Below are positions 1-11,528 of a DNA stretch of 64,000 nt, piece by piece; position 1 is the first letter of the stretch, and the number at the start of each line of letters is the position of its first letter. The translations under genes and the position numbers were made by a program. The DNA is from Primula veris (Eukaryota; Streptophyta; Magnoliopsida; Ericales; Primulaceae). The DNA lies in the NCBI GenBank assembly GCA_963682055.1, contig OY821740.1, positions 31,202,795 through 31,266,794 of the forward strand. Direction: 5' to 3'. The notes under the pieces were generated by a model. That model was not told where the DNA came from, made no database searches, and was given only the letters and a program-made list of their open reading frames with translations.

Positions 1-124
1 TAAAATTATAATGCATGTCGTAATTTATATCATTATTCAGTTGATCACATTAAATGAACAAGATTCTGGATGATTGTCATTGACCTATTTTCTAAACAAA
101 CAACGTTATTGAATGAATTTAACC

Positions 125-132
125 TATAAATA
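125..132 (+). promoter_or_regulatory. TATA box of NF-YB copy A
   Basis: The sequence reads CCTATAAATAAA, a canonical plant TATA box, about 75 bases upstream of the ATG at 207. That spacing suits transcription starting near 155-160 and a short leader. The same box is at 26861-26868 in copy B and, as CTATAAATAG, at 53549-53556 in copy C. Its position argues that the gene begins near 160 and not next to the ATG at 1559. Confidence 0.6.
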
Positions 133-206
133 AATCCAACTTTACACCAGGAAGGCCATAAGTAATACTACACATTTGAAGGTAGTATTTACTAAAGAAG
201 CGTACA

Positions 207-264
207 ATGGAACCGGGACAAGGTTGCCAAGGGGGAATCCAAAAACAATTTGTGGGCATTTCCG
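207..264 (+). CDS. Candidate first coding exon of NF-YB copy A
   Basis: An ATG 75 bases below the TATA box opens a 58-base reading frame (MEPGQGCQGGIQKQFVGIS plus one base) that ends at a strong donor, TCCG|GTAAGT. Splicing 265-1544 to the acceptor ATGAATAG|AAAATG at 1545 keeps frame through E-N-E-N-L into the ATG at 1559, giving a 206-residue protein instead of 182. Seen: ATG, donor, acceptor, matching phase. Inferred: that this exon is used. The alternative is a 5' UTR exon, with translation starting at 1559. The same exon is intact in copy B, split by a retrotransposon in copy C and eroded in the relic near 11910-11958. Confidence 0.5.
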
Positions 265-1544
265 GTAAGTTTTTTTTATAAATATTCCGCACTTTATTAA
301 CCTGAAATAATTTTTTTCTTTTTCTTTAAATAATATATACTGAATTACACTTTCTTTCTTGTACTCATGATGTGAAATCTATGCTTGAAATATCTGATAA
401 GAAATTTCAATTTTCTAATGATGCATAATGTTTAATTTTTTATATATGCTTATAAAGAGGGACAGTACCATGATCTATAAATCTTGGTAAAACCGATTTT
501 TTTTTTCCACCTATTTGAGTTTTTCCCCATAAGATTTAGTTTTGTCAAACTTATGAGTTTATATATTGGGATACATCAGATCCTCTGTATAAAAATACTG
601 CATATATGAATAAACTCTATAGAGTAATAAAAAATTTCAGATCAAATTCGGTATCAATTATAATAAATAAGAATAAACTCCACACTATCATACTCCATCA
701 ATTTTTGAGGTCATGCCTTAATAAAATTTACCTCTATATAATAAGAAATGACATAAGAGTTCTAGAATAATATATACGTCGTTTCTATGCTACATTATAT
801 ATCGTTGAGTATTTACACATGTAAAGAAATTATTATATAAAATTTAGATAAATTTTCATGTTTTTGAATACATCATAGTGTACTCGATTTTCCAAATAAT
901 TATGTATTTAATTAAACTTTCTTAACTTTATGAGTTTAGGATATTCATGATTTTCTAACTCTATTGGATTTATGTGGTTAAAGTAAAAATATGCACTTGT
1001 ATTCTAAATATTTGTGTTATTTAGTTAAACAATATATACATGTATATTTATTATACAAAATATTGATTTAAATAATTTTATATTTTTTATATATGAACTT
1101 CCTCTGAGTAATAACGTCTATATAGTAATAACTTTTCTAAGTATCGAACTTACCACTATAAAGAAGTTCTACTATACATCACTACTTATTGAATGCTTTC
1201 CCATTTCATTTTTGTTGATAAAGAAAGTAGAAACAAAGGTAGATCATCCTAAATTCAGACGAGGCTAACTATAAAAATTAAAGGGAGATTACTAGCTAGC
1301 ACTGTCAATAGTAATTAACTGCTAATTTGAGCGAGTAAAAACTAACGTGTTAGTGACAGATTTCGGCATCCTTCTCAATCGTCCAAACCCTTCTCATAGT
1401 TATGTTTTATTCTTATTTGTAAAGCAATAATATTTTTTTCTTATGGGTCCTGTTTATGTTAAAAGCTCGTCAATAAAATTATATTTCATCTTTTTCAAAA
1501 ATTTTAACCAAATCTGGGTTTTTATTTTTTATAATTATGAATAG
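265..1544 (+). other. Intron 1 of NF-YB copy A (inferred)
   Basis: About 1.28 kb of AT-rich sequence between GTAAGT and ATGAATAG. No repeat or gene was recognised in it. Copies B and C carry the same intron; C differs from A by roughly 3% here by eye. Confidence 0.45.
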
Positions 1545-1558
1545 AAAATGAAAACCTT

Positions 1559-2678
1559 ATGGCCCCCGTTGAGAGCGCTACCATTGATCAGAACCCTGCT
1601 CCTGATAGCTCGGAAGATATCTTCCTACCAGCAGCATCGGTGCGCCGTATCATGAAAGAGATCCTACCATTTGATGCAAAAGTCACGAAAGAAGCGAAGG
1701 AGGCAATGCAAGCGTGCGGCATCCAGTTCATCCGGTGGGTGATGCACAATGCTCATACACACTGCCAGAAAGAAACCCGCACCCGGGTTACCGCTGAAGA
1801 CATTATATTTACACTTAAAGAACTGGGTTTTGATGACTACGACCGTATATTGACCCTTTTCCTCAAAAGGTAATATTAACTTATGTAATTATAAATTTCT
1901 AAGAATGTAAAGGGTTCATTTGGACATGTGCACCCGATACGAGTGACTTAGGTCTCAAACATTGGGATTCGTTGTAATTAACCGCCTTTAATGTTCAATA
2001 CTTCAATGTGATCATCACCTCTTTTCCGAGTCCTTAATTTAGGGACATGTCACCTAAAATGTGAAAATTGATAAGTCTTAGTAGAATTAAATAAGGTTGA
2101 TGATGGTTGAACACAAGGATTATCCTAAAATAACACTAAAGCATAACTCTTTAGGGTTTTGAGAAAAAAGAAAGAAGGCCAATCAAAGATTTATAACTCT
2201 AACTGGTGGCTACAAGGTCTAACGAATTTGTTTATTTATTTGGTTCACACCTTTTTCTTCTATATTGTTGTACAATTTTAGTCCTCTTGAACAGTTAAAA
2301 AACATGTTTTATCTAGTTTTATTGCCAGAAAAGATACAATTTTAACTTTTATGCTCGATAAACCAAAATCGATTTGATTTGAAGACGTAGAAGGGATACC
2401 AGTCTTATTGAGAGTGACATTATTATTTCTTTCCTTTTAGATACCGTGAATCGAAGGAGGGAAAACAAAGCACAAATGATGAAGGACTGAATGTAATGAA
2501 TCCCTTCGGCCAATCACCTCCTGGTATGTTTCCCCCCGTGACTTTTGGGTTTATCCCCCAATACATGCCTCACATGCCTGCACCCGGTCCAAGTGGAGTT
2601 CCACAAGAAGGCGTGAACATTAACCATGTTTATGAAGTCCCTTCAAGCTCATCCTCAGGCAACACTCGCCCAGTGTAA
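1559..2678 (+). CDS. NF-YB-like histone-fold transcription factor subunit, copy A
   Basis: The two exons are 1559-1869 and 2441-2678, separated by an intron with GT..AG borders (1870-2440); the join restores the LKR-YRE sequence typical of NF-YB. The 182-residue product has a short acidic N-terminus, the histone-fold core at about residues 19-107 (FLPAASVRRIMKEILP, then AKVTKEAKEAMQACG, then TAEDIIFTLKELGFDDY) and a Pro/Met-rich tail with a Ser run. The two cysteines conserved in NF-YB are present (C53, C69). In the family NF-YB pairs with NF-YC, and NF-YA then gives CCAAT-box binding in the nucleus. TAED and LGFDDY are LEC1-like, but the LEC1-diagnostic Asp is Lys (K44), and the usual ITGEA segment is replaced by VMHNA, so the copy is divergent. 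If the exon at 207 is used, 24 residues are added at the N-terminus. Coding sequence is identical to copy B. Confidence 0.9.
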
Positions 2679-2857
2679 AAGGGCAAATAATATTAAGGCA
2701 ATCTAGAAATCCATTTCTCCCGACCCAGCTTTGATGTTTAGTTGGTTTTACAGGCCTTTAATTTTCGTTTTCCGTTTTTTTTTTTTTTGTCTGAAAAGCT
2801 TTAAGCATGGAGAACTATGGTTTTTATTTTCATGAATGAATTTCTTCCATTTTCCAT

Positions 2858-2863
2858 AATAAA
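2858..2863 (+). terminator. Polyadenylation signal AATAAA, NF-YB copy A
   Basis: AATAAA lies about 180 bases after the stop codon, following a T-rich 3' UTR. The same signal is at 29594-29599 (copy B) and 62275-62280 (copy C). Confidence 0.5.
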
Positions 2864-3629
2864 ATTCCAGATTGCTATTGTTACATGGTTGTTATATTTT
2901 AGCTAGATTGCTCTTTGATTATAAGGTTGATGAATGATGAAAGTTCTTTACAATGAATACACCTTAAGAAGTGCTAAATATACTTTTAAAAAAAGGGCTA
3001 AATATATAGAAAGAAAATCTTATATTTTCATTTCACCCTTCCCCTGATCTATGGACTTTTCTTTTCAGTGTGTTATTTTGTCTAGATTTCTTTAAATAGA
3101 GACCTACTTGAGTACTCCTCCTACGCCCTCCTGCTACGCCCTTTAACATCACAGCCTGTATCCCGCCGTGTCATGTAGTAAAAAACAATTAATATATATA
3201 TGGTGATATGGGGTGTTAAATTTATAAGATTAATTGAGAAATCTCTATTGTCACATGTGTTAGCTTATTAGGTGCTCTTGATCATGAGGTTGATGTTAGT
3301 TCTTTTCAGGCCTGAGTTTCCTTTTCATCAACCTTAGTTTCATGTTGATGTTAGTTCTTTTGAGTACTAAGGCCGTCTAAAAAACCCAAAACCTGAAAAC
3401 CGTACCGTAAAAACAAAAAAATCGTAAGAACCAACCCGTCACAGAACTGTTTTTAGGTCTAGCCAATCCGACTCAACCAGTTTTAGGGTTGGGTATAATT
3501 TTCAACTCTATACCGCAAAACCAATTACTTGTAGAACCGACCCTTGAAAGCACAATATATACCCATATTTTGATATTTTTTTTTTACATATTATTATTAT
3601 TCTAATAGTCACGTGTATTTATAAATTTA
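2864..3629. other. 3' flank of NF-YB copy A
   Basis: No gene. AT-rich, with a locally duplicated phrase (TTGATGTTAGTTCTTTT at about 3289 and 3344) and a moderately GC-rich stretch at about 3361-3560 rich in CCG/CGG words that looks like an old dispersed repeat I cannot name. All three units carry it. Confidence 0.4.
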
Positions 3630-3658
3630 CTAGCACGAGTGCCCACGCAAGGCGTGGG
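3630..3658 (-). mobile_element. Helitron-like 3' terminus
   Basis: Read on the minus strand there is a perfect 7-bp hairpin (CCCACGC, loop, GCGTGGG), a short gap, then CTAG followed by T. That is the layout of a Helitron 3' end (hairpin, about 10 bases, CTRR, inserted 5' to T). The 5' TC end, which would lie at higher coordinates, was not located. Copies: 30366-30394 and 63049-63077. Confidence 0.5.
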
Positions 3659-4628
3659 ATTCAGATCTTAATTCTATTGCTCATGCGTTGTTCTACTTAA
3701 CAAATCTTCAAAGGTAATGGAATTAACTAAGAAGTAATGCAACAACTTTACAGAACTTGGAGTTTACTAAAATAGCAAGAGTGCTTTCTATTCTAAAATC
3801 TGAGTGTGTATTTTTCCATATCAATGCACAACTTAAGGTGTATGCCGTCAAATAAATTTACAGCAATTGACTTTTGAGAAACAAGGCTACCCATACAATG
3901 TCTTGTGTGCTATATATCGGGAATCACCTTCTTTAGTCTCAAGGTGACCATGAACGATTTTTACAGATCCGATATCATGACAATTATGTCACATCATATT
4001 CTACGCATTAAGTCTCTGTACTACTATGAGTCATGTTCTTGTCATGATTAAAATGCAGCATCGACGTAGGCATGGATCTGCATGTGAATTGTGAAGTATT
4101 ATCTATGATCTAATTTATTAAACTACCATCAAAATAACAACGGTATAAGAAAGTAACAGAAACAGATGTTTAAGTGTTTGTAAATGGACCGGAGCTCGAG
4201 CAAATGCTAAGAAGTTATCAATGTTCGGAGATTCTGAGAAGATAGAAGTAATAAAACATCTTGAAAATAATGATGCTGCCTCCCTTTGAGCTTTACTTTA
4301 CCATATATTATTGCCGTAGGTGTAAAGGTGAAAAAGAAATCCCTACTAATTAAACAGCTACACACCGATATTGGGGATCAGAGCCGGCCCTTGTGTGAGC
4401 CATAAGACCCTTTTACCTTAGGTGCCGGCCCTTTTGGAGGCGCCGTTTTTTTCTTTTGGAATAGTGCTTATGAAAAGAAACTCATATATATGATTTTTTT
4501 ACTGCATTTATAAATAGCAGTAATGATTTATCAACTCAACGGTTAAGACTAAGACTACTGCAAACTTGTTTGAGCTTCAAGTAATGAATGACTGGTTGTG
4601 ATAGAGTTTATACAATTAATCAATACTT
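3659..4628. other. Spacer, probably Helitron interior
   Basis: About 1 kb without a convincing reading frame. It may be the interior of the element whose 3' end lies at 3630. Shared by all three units. Confidence 0.3.
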
Positions 4629-4636
4629 ATAGCCAG

Positions 4637-4658
4637 CAGGGGCGGATCTTTGTATGCG

Positions 4659-4692
<34 letters not shown>

Positions 4693-4970
4693 ACACACAC
4701 ACACACACACACACACATCCAGAACAAGAATTTAAAAATATTTTTTTTTTCAGTTTTTTTAAGTGTCTGTACATATAACTCTTTCGAATCTTTTTACCTT
4801 TGCTTTTTTTAATTTATATTGTTTATACGAAATTATATTCATTACTTTTACTATAATCTATATTTTTACTACTTACATTCCGATAGACTTTGGGACAAAA
4901 ATTAAATATTAAAAAAATAAAAACTTTCTTAATTCCGCCCCCATTCGTTTAGACTCAGGATCCGTCCATG
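4637..4970. mobile_element. hAT-like MITE carrying a poly-C/(AC)n tract
   Basis: The left end CAGGGGCGGATC and right end GATCCGTCCATG form an inverted repeat (10 of 12). The flanking octamers ATAGCCAG (4629-4636) and ATATCCAA (4971-4978) match at 6 of 8, as expected for an aged hAT target duplication. Inside is a run of 31 C followed by (AC)n and AT-rich sequence. Non-autonomous: no transposase. Copy B is at 31373-31707 with one more C. Confidence 0.5.
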
Positions 4971-4978
4971 ATATCCAA

Positions 4979-5585
4979 ATGGTTATGCAGAGTGGTTGAC
5001 AGTTTCTTTAGTAGCCAAAGGCTGCACTAATATATATGATGTTGAATATTGTTGGGAGATAATCTACGTTTACTTGTCTTAATTCAACCATTATTCTTGG
5101 TGTAGTTGTGAGTTTATTTTGGTGTTTATAATTTGTATAAACCAATAATCCATTTTGTCGATCAATGACCTGCTTTTGGTCTTGAAAATTGTTCACAAGT
5201 CAGAAGAATGTATGCATTTCATCCACGACATGATTTTTGACATGGATATGTGTATACCTCTTTTGTCGGTCTCAGTTGGAAGATAATTAATTTGTCAAAA
5301 TTTTGTCTTGATCTTCATTGCAATGTGAAAAATTGTTATGTGGGTAAAGCAACATATTGTTTATTCTTTTATTTTTTAAGTGATACGATCGTGTTTTCAG
5401 AAACTCCTCATGAGTTATGCATGCGAATTTTTTTCCAATATTTGTAACATTCCGGTTGTCGTCTATTGAGGACAGATATGCAGTAGATCCGTCATTTATT
5501 TACAAATGTTTTTTTTTTCTGATTAAATTTATATATCCAATTAATTTCCGGCATTTGTGAACAATTACAGTTGGGGAATTAATAA
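4979..5585. other. Flank related to the sequence upstream of the next NF-YB gene
   Basis: Recognisably similar to 25365-25426 and 25958-26545 (for example GCAGAGTGGTTGACAGTTT, CTTGAAAATTGTTCACAA, TTTTTGTCGGTCTCA). It is therefore a diverged duplicate of the DNA that precedes NF-YB copies B and C. It lacks the hAT-like MITE found in those flanks. Confidence 0.6.
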
Positions 5586-5602
5586 TTATGGATATTCTAT
5601 AT
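5586..5602. repeat. Target-site duplication, LINE-1 left side
   Basis: TTATGGATATTCTATAT (17 bp) is repeated exactly at 11529-11545, bracketing the LINE. Copy B: 32323-32339 and 38266-38282. Confidence 0.85.
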
Positions 5603-5840
5603 TTTTTTAAAATAAACAGTGGGAATTCCCACAAATTTATTAATAAACCAAGTGGAAAAGAGTCATTATTACAAACTAACGCTGAATACAGCAAACCGAC
5701 AAAAACTGTAGGACTAAAATGAATAATCTGAAACTATTAACACGCGTCCCTTATCTAACTCTACTGTAACCCTTCATTTTCTGAAAACCTTCCTTTCTTC
5801 TTTAGAGAGAGACCATCTCTTTTCTTCATCCCCAACAAAC

Positions 5841-8800
5841 TCAAAGCTCTTTAATTCTTAAATAAACCATTCCCATAGCTTCAGTTGAAACCAACCCTCT
5901 GAAATAAACTGGGAAATCCTCTATGCTGTTTGAGATTATTGGATCTTCATCGCATCCCAAATTTGCCAGGTAATCAGCACCTTTATTACCTTCTCTTGCA
6001 ATATGTATAATTGTTAATTCACGAATTTTAATTTGCTGCTTTATTTGATCCATTAGATAAAATAACAACCATGGACACTTACTCTTCCCTTGTATAATAT
6101 TCACCATTTGTAAACAATCTGATTCAAAAACTACGTTGGACTCCTCAACAATTTGAACCCCCAATAATAATGCTTTCAGCTCAGATTCAAGCCCAGAACT
6201 ACTTGTAATTGCAGTAGAAAACCCTAAAATAAACTTGCCTTGATCATTTCGCAAAATACCTCCAATACCACTTTTATTTGTTGTTCTTCTGAAACTCTCA
6301 TCTATATTGAATTTATTATATCCTTTAGGAGGACATAACCATTTTACTACTTTCAACCTTTTTTTGTTCTTCATCACTGTAGTAATCTCCATTCTGATAT
6401 CAAAGTTTGAAGGAAAGCATTTATACTTACTAGAGTAAATTTTAATCAAATTACTGACATTCTCACAAATCCTTACTCCATTCATTTTTATATTACTATA
6501 TTTACTACTGCATCTTCCTTTCCAAATTTCTCAAACATAAACACATGAATAATTTTGCAGAGCTTCCATTGTAATTTAGAACTTACAATACCTGACTGAG
6601 ACCACCAGGAAATAAATTTGCCCCTTACTAGGTCTGATCTGTTTGTAACACCCAATAACTTAGAAAATAAGTTCCACACTTCTGTAGCTATAGACCCATT
6701 ACTGAATAAATGTTCTGATTCTTCTGCATTACATCCACAACATTCACATTTAGAAGATAACATTATTCCCAATTTTTGAATAGCAGGATCCAATGGAAGA
6801 GTTTGATTGAAAAATTTCTAGATAAAGCAAGAGATCTTCACAGGTATTATTTTATCCCAACACAACTTACTAATCCAATTAATTGGATTCTTATTTCTCA
6901 GAAGTTCCTTGGCAGAAAATATACTGAAATTACCCATTATACTCATATTCCAAATAGGGGTATCTTTTCTTAACTTATTGATACTAATATCACTGTTAAA
7001 CAAATGTCTCAAATGTTGAGGAATAATATTTGATATTTTCTCTTTATCCCACTCTCCATTAGTAATCACATCTGCAACCTTAATATTATTATCCAAATAA
7101 GCATCCATCAATGGTCCTGTACCAATCCAGTTATCTAGATTAAGAGATATATTACCATCACCTATAAGCCAAACAATATGTTTTTCAGCTTCTTTCCTCA
7201 TCTTTAACATTCTTGACCAAGTATTGTCACATTTCCCAATAGAAACACAATTAGGATGCATTTTTCTGCAGAATTTAGCTTTTAGAAAATTAGATCACAG
7301 ACTATTTTTTGTTCTGAAATTCCACCACAATTTAGCTGCAAAGGCCATAGATATATCATTGAAACTTCTTAATCCCAAACCACCTTCCTCTACTGGAGAG
7401 CATACTTTCTTCCACTTAACCCACTGATGTTTTTTTACCAATTCAGAAGAACCCCACAAAAATTTAGCCAAAATTTGATCAATTTTTTTTATTACCTGTT
7501 TGGGTGGATTCATAGCTGATAGAGTATACACTGGAATAGATTGTAACATATATTTTTATCAAAATAAGTCTTCCTCCCATATTTAACTATTGGCTTTTCC
7601 AATTACTTAACTTTTTTCTTACTTTCAGGATGAGCTCATGGAAAAGAACACATTTTTTGTGACCAGAATACAGCTTACAATCAAGATAAGTAAAAGGAGT
7701 CTTCTTAACTTCTATTTGCAACTCTTCATTTATCACTTTCTTTTGTTCTCTATCTACACTCTTTGAAACATAAACAAATCTCTTGTCCAAACTAATTTCT
7801 TGCCCAGAATCTTCATTATAACTTTTTAATACTTTCTTGACATTAAGAATAGACCTTTTATCAGCAGCACTAAATATAATAATATTATCTGCAAAAGCTA
7901 GATGAGTTATAATAGGACCATGTAGAGGAGATTTGAAGGCTTTCCAACTCTTTTTTTCCACTAAAGCATTTAAATTTCTAGTTAACACTTCTGAGCAAAT
8001 AATAAAAAGACTTGATGATATAGGGTCACCTTGTCTCAGCCCATTAGAAGGGAAAAAATACCCTGTAGGTACACCATTTACCAGAATTGAAGTCCCATTG
8101 CATGATATAATTCTCCATATCCTGTCAATAAATACCTCAGAAAACTCAAACTTCCTTAGAACACATATAAGAAAATGCCAAGAAACTTTATCATATGCTT
8201 TTTTCATGTCAAGCTTAATAGCCAAATTTTTCCCACTATTTTTCTTATTAAGAGTAGCAATAAACTCCTGTGCCAATAGAATATTCTCCACTATATCTCT
8301 GTTCTGAACAAAACCACTTTGATTAGAAGAAATAATAGAAGGCAAGATAGTAGATAACCTCTTAGCCATAATTTTAGAGATAAATTTGTTGATAAAAGTG
8401 CATAGACTAATAGGTCTATATTCTGAGAAGTCATTAGGAGCTTGATTTTTAGGAATGAGAGCAATAACAGTACTACTAATACCTTTAGGGAGTAGTTGCC
8501 CAGTAAAAAAAGAAACTATTGCATAGCACACATCTTGACCAATTAGACCCCAATTAGAAGTAAAAAAGCAACCAGTAAAACCATCCACACCTGGAGCACT
8601 ATTCTTATTAAGACCCCACACAGCTTCTTTAATTTCTGTTTCATCAGGAAACTTGTTTAACATTTCATTATCATCATCTTTGATAAGCTTAGAAATGCTA
8701 TCCAAGCTCTTATAGGGTCCCTTAAAACCTTTATTAGCATCTAACAGACCTTTAAAATACTCAATAGCTTCATTTTAAATATTTAATTTCTCTGTAATCA

Positions 8801-9947
8801 CCTCCCCTGTAGCCTTTTTGATATTAGTAATATAGCTTTTAGCTCTTCTTTTTTTCACAATACTATGAAAGTACTTTGTATTAGCATCTCCTTCATTAAC
8901 CCATTTTACATTGGCTTTTTGGGCCCAGAACTCCTCCTCAATTTTGATTCTGTATTTCAAATTAGCTTCAGCTTTATTTAACACAATTTTATTGCTCATT
9001 GTAGGATCAATCACAAATATACTTTTCATTTTGAGCACCTCATCTTCAGCATCAATTACTTTCTGGAAAATATTCCCAAAAGCTTCTTTGTTCCACACAG
9101 ATAAGGCCTTCGTAGTCCTTTTTAAATTATTAACTAGAGAGTATAGAGCATCACCTCTAGAATAAGGCACCCAAACTGCAGATATTACTTTGTTATAATC
9201 TTGATGTTTAGTCCAGAACTTCTGAAAGATAAATCTTTTAGGATTATTATCAAACTCAGTTTTACATCTAATTAAAAGAGGACTATGATATGAAGAAGCT
9301 TTGTGTAAGTGTTCTAATGACATATGCTGAAAGATATCTAGACAATTCTGATTGACAAGAACTTTATCAATTCTTTCAAAAATAGCAGCTTCATCACTTC
9401 TCTTATTCCACCAAGTGAATCTAGAACCAGAAAACTTCATCTCTTCCATGTTCACATTATTAACACATTCTATATAATCATTAGCTGCTCCCAAATTTAA
9501 ATGAAGACCACCTATCTTATCTTCTTCTTTTGAAACAGTATTGAAGTCACCTCCAATAATCCAAGGTTCATCTGTGCTCTCTTGCTGCAACCAATCCCAT
9601 AAAGGTACTCTTTCTTCTCTTGTACACTTAGCATACACAGCTGTAAACTTTATTTGCTTCAGAATAAAATTCCCTTTGATAACAAAACTAATACCTTGCT
9701 CCATTTGATTAGACACCTCCACATTAATACCAGTATTAGAAAACACCCAAATTTTGTTATAATCTTGAGAAACAGCATTATCAAACCCAAATTTATACTT
9801 ATAAAAGTCAAGCTTGCTACTGCAAGTCATAGGTTCCAAACATATTAATAACACAGGCTTGTGTAACTTGCACAAAAACTTCAATCTTCTACTAGTAGCA
9901 CCTTCACCTTCCATTCCTCTTACATTCCAAATCATAGCATTAATCAT
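5841..9947 (-). pseudogene. LINE-1 ORF2: endonuclease, reverse transcriptase, RNase H (broken)
   Basis: Pieces, in coding order: endonuclease 9947-8775 (WNVRG near the start, GGDFN; the catalytic SDH motif reads SYH), reverse transcriptase 8705-7587 (APGVDGF, GLRQGDPIS; the FADD catalytic motif reads FADN at codon 7886-7884), zf-RVT connection 7549-6488 (WWNFRTKNSL, CECCGC), RNase H 6485-5841 (KFNID, LESELKA, ESDCLQ, GADYLAN). Internal stops are at 8777, 7589, 7297, 6820 and 6533 (first base, minus strand); frame changes lie near 7560 and 6540. The stops at 7297, 6820 and 6533 fall where the family has Trp. Two catalytic positions are also changed, so no activity is expected. Confidence 0.85.
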
Positions 9948-11446
9948 TTATACGCTTTTCTTACCCCTACATTAGAGGATCTCATAATCATACTCTCTTT
10001 TTCAGCTATTTTGAACTCTCTTTTTTTCTGTTTTCTTTTTGCACTATTAGACATACAAATTTCCCAATTTTCATCTTCAGGCTCTATAGGTATATTTCTT
10101 GGTGATAAATTCAAATCATTTAGTACATTAGATTATCTCACTTCTTCAAAAACATTGTTTTCTTCAGTTTCAGTTGGATTAGTAACACTTTCAATCACCT
10201 TATTTGCTATAATTTCTTGATGCTCAATAACTTCACTTACCTCATTTGTTACCATTAATTCTGTAGTTGAAATTAATTGTCCGTCACTTCCAATATCTTC
10301 CCCATCTTTGTCTTGTGCAATATATTCCAATTCTCCAATTATAATATCAGTAGAATTTCCTTCATTAACCTCAATAATGTTATCAACTAGGATATTATTC
10401 CCAGTATTTACTAATGTTGTATCTTGCTGCACATTTTCTATAGGAATCTCTACATCATTTACTGCAGAAGTCTTTTCCACCATTGAAGAAAGCTTTTCCA
10501 CCACCATGCTGTCTTTACCAAAATTTATGCTAACCCAATCCTTAGTACTTTCCTTTTCTATCCTTTTATAAATGCTTTTTTATGGAGCAGTTTTTTGAAA
10601 TAAGTACTTTTTTTGTCCTTCCTTCTGTTGTATTTGCCCTTGTTCTGGGCCTTTTTCATTTATTTCCTTACCTTTATTATTGCTTTCCTTCATTTTTATA
10701 AAGCAATGAACTTCTTCATGCCCTTGCTTGCTGCAATAGTAACAGAACTTAGGAACATCTTCATACCTACAGACTTGCCAGAATCCCTCATCACCTCCAT
10801 ATCCAATACGAACCCTTTCAATTAACTCTCTTTTTAGGTCAATTTCTACACAAATACGAGCCAACCCAGGTCTAGACAGCTTAGCAGTAGGTTCATCTAC
10901 CTTAAGAGGATATCCAAAAGCTGAAGTTATTGAAAAAATACTTGATGTATTGTATAAATGAATAGGCAGCTTAGTTAAAGATATCCACACCGGCGTCAGT
11001 GAAGTTTCAACATCCGGATCAAAATCATACGTCTATTTAAAAGTGTGCATAGGAAAGCCTTTAATAAACCAGATTTTTCGTAACCAGATTCTTTGATAAT
11101 CATCTTCGTGAAAACACCTAATTAGAATATGTTTGTGATCTAATACTCCAATTTGATAATTAGCTTGTAGGTCAAGAGTATGAAAAACCTTTTTAATATC
11201 ATCAATATGCGGCTTACCATGCGAAAATTTACCTACTATTGTATATTTAAACGGTTCCGATAATTGGCAAATTTCCTTCTTTGAAAACTGAATCATTGGT
11301 TCACCTCGATAGTATTCAATGTCTTTCAAATCAATTTTAGGTTTAGCGACTTGTTTCTTCAGAATAGCAGCGAAAGATTTTACTGGAGAATCCGGTATAA
11401 TAAGCTGAGCGTTGTAATCATCAATTATCTTTTCTCGATCTGCCAT
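9944..11446 (-). pseudogene. LINE-1 ORF1: RNA-binding Gag-like protein (broken)
   Basis: One 500-codon frame runs from ATG 11446 to a TGA at 9946, interrupted by TAG 11035, TAA 10582 and TAA 10135. The N-terminal part resembles the DUF4283 domain of plant LINE ORF1 (through HTFK, then stop, then TYDFDPDVE, where the family has Trp). A CCHC zinc knuckle follows (CYYCSKQGHEEVHC), then a lysine-rich and an acidic low-complexity tail. Its TGA overlaps the ORF2 start as ATGA. In the family ORF1 coats the LINE RNA. Copy B has the same breaks. Confidence 0.8.
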
Positions 11447-11528
11447 ATTTGCGGCGGTTAGGGTTTTTCACCCTAGTCGTCTCTCTCTTTCTCTCTCTAG
11501 ATATCGAACAGTTCTGTTAATAAGATTT

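Larger units (their letters stand above)
5603..11528 (-). mobile_element. Full-length, dead L1-type LINE (LINE-1)
   Basis: A 5.9-kb non-LTR retrotransposon on the minus strand, with exact 17-bp target duplications and a short poly-A tail (T-run at 5602-5609). It has the plant L1 order: ORF1 with DUF4283-like and zinc-knuckle regions, then ORF2 with endonuclease, reverse transcriptase, zf-RVT and RNase H. Eight in-frame stops and at least two frameshifts kill it. Copy B carries the same lesions, so the element was dead before the 26.7-kb duplication. It is inserted at the edge of a TRIM (11529-11802). Confidence 0.9.

Noticed and set aside
1559..2678. Naming the gene LEC1 or LEC1-like
   Set aside because: The diagnostic Asp is Lys and the core is too divergent; only the NF-YB family can be supported.
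7933..8307. Frames antisense to the LINE (7933, 8911, 10011, 10308, 10613 and their copies)
   Set aside because: Shadows of the minus-strand LINE coding frames.
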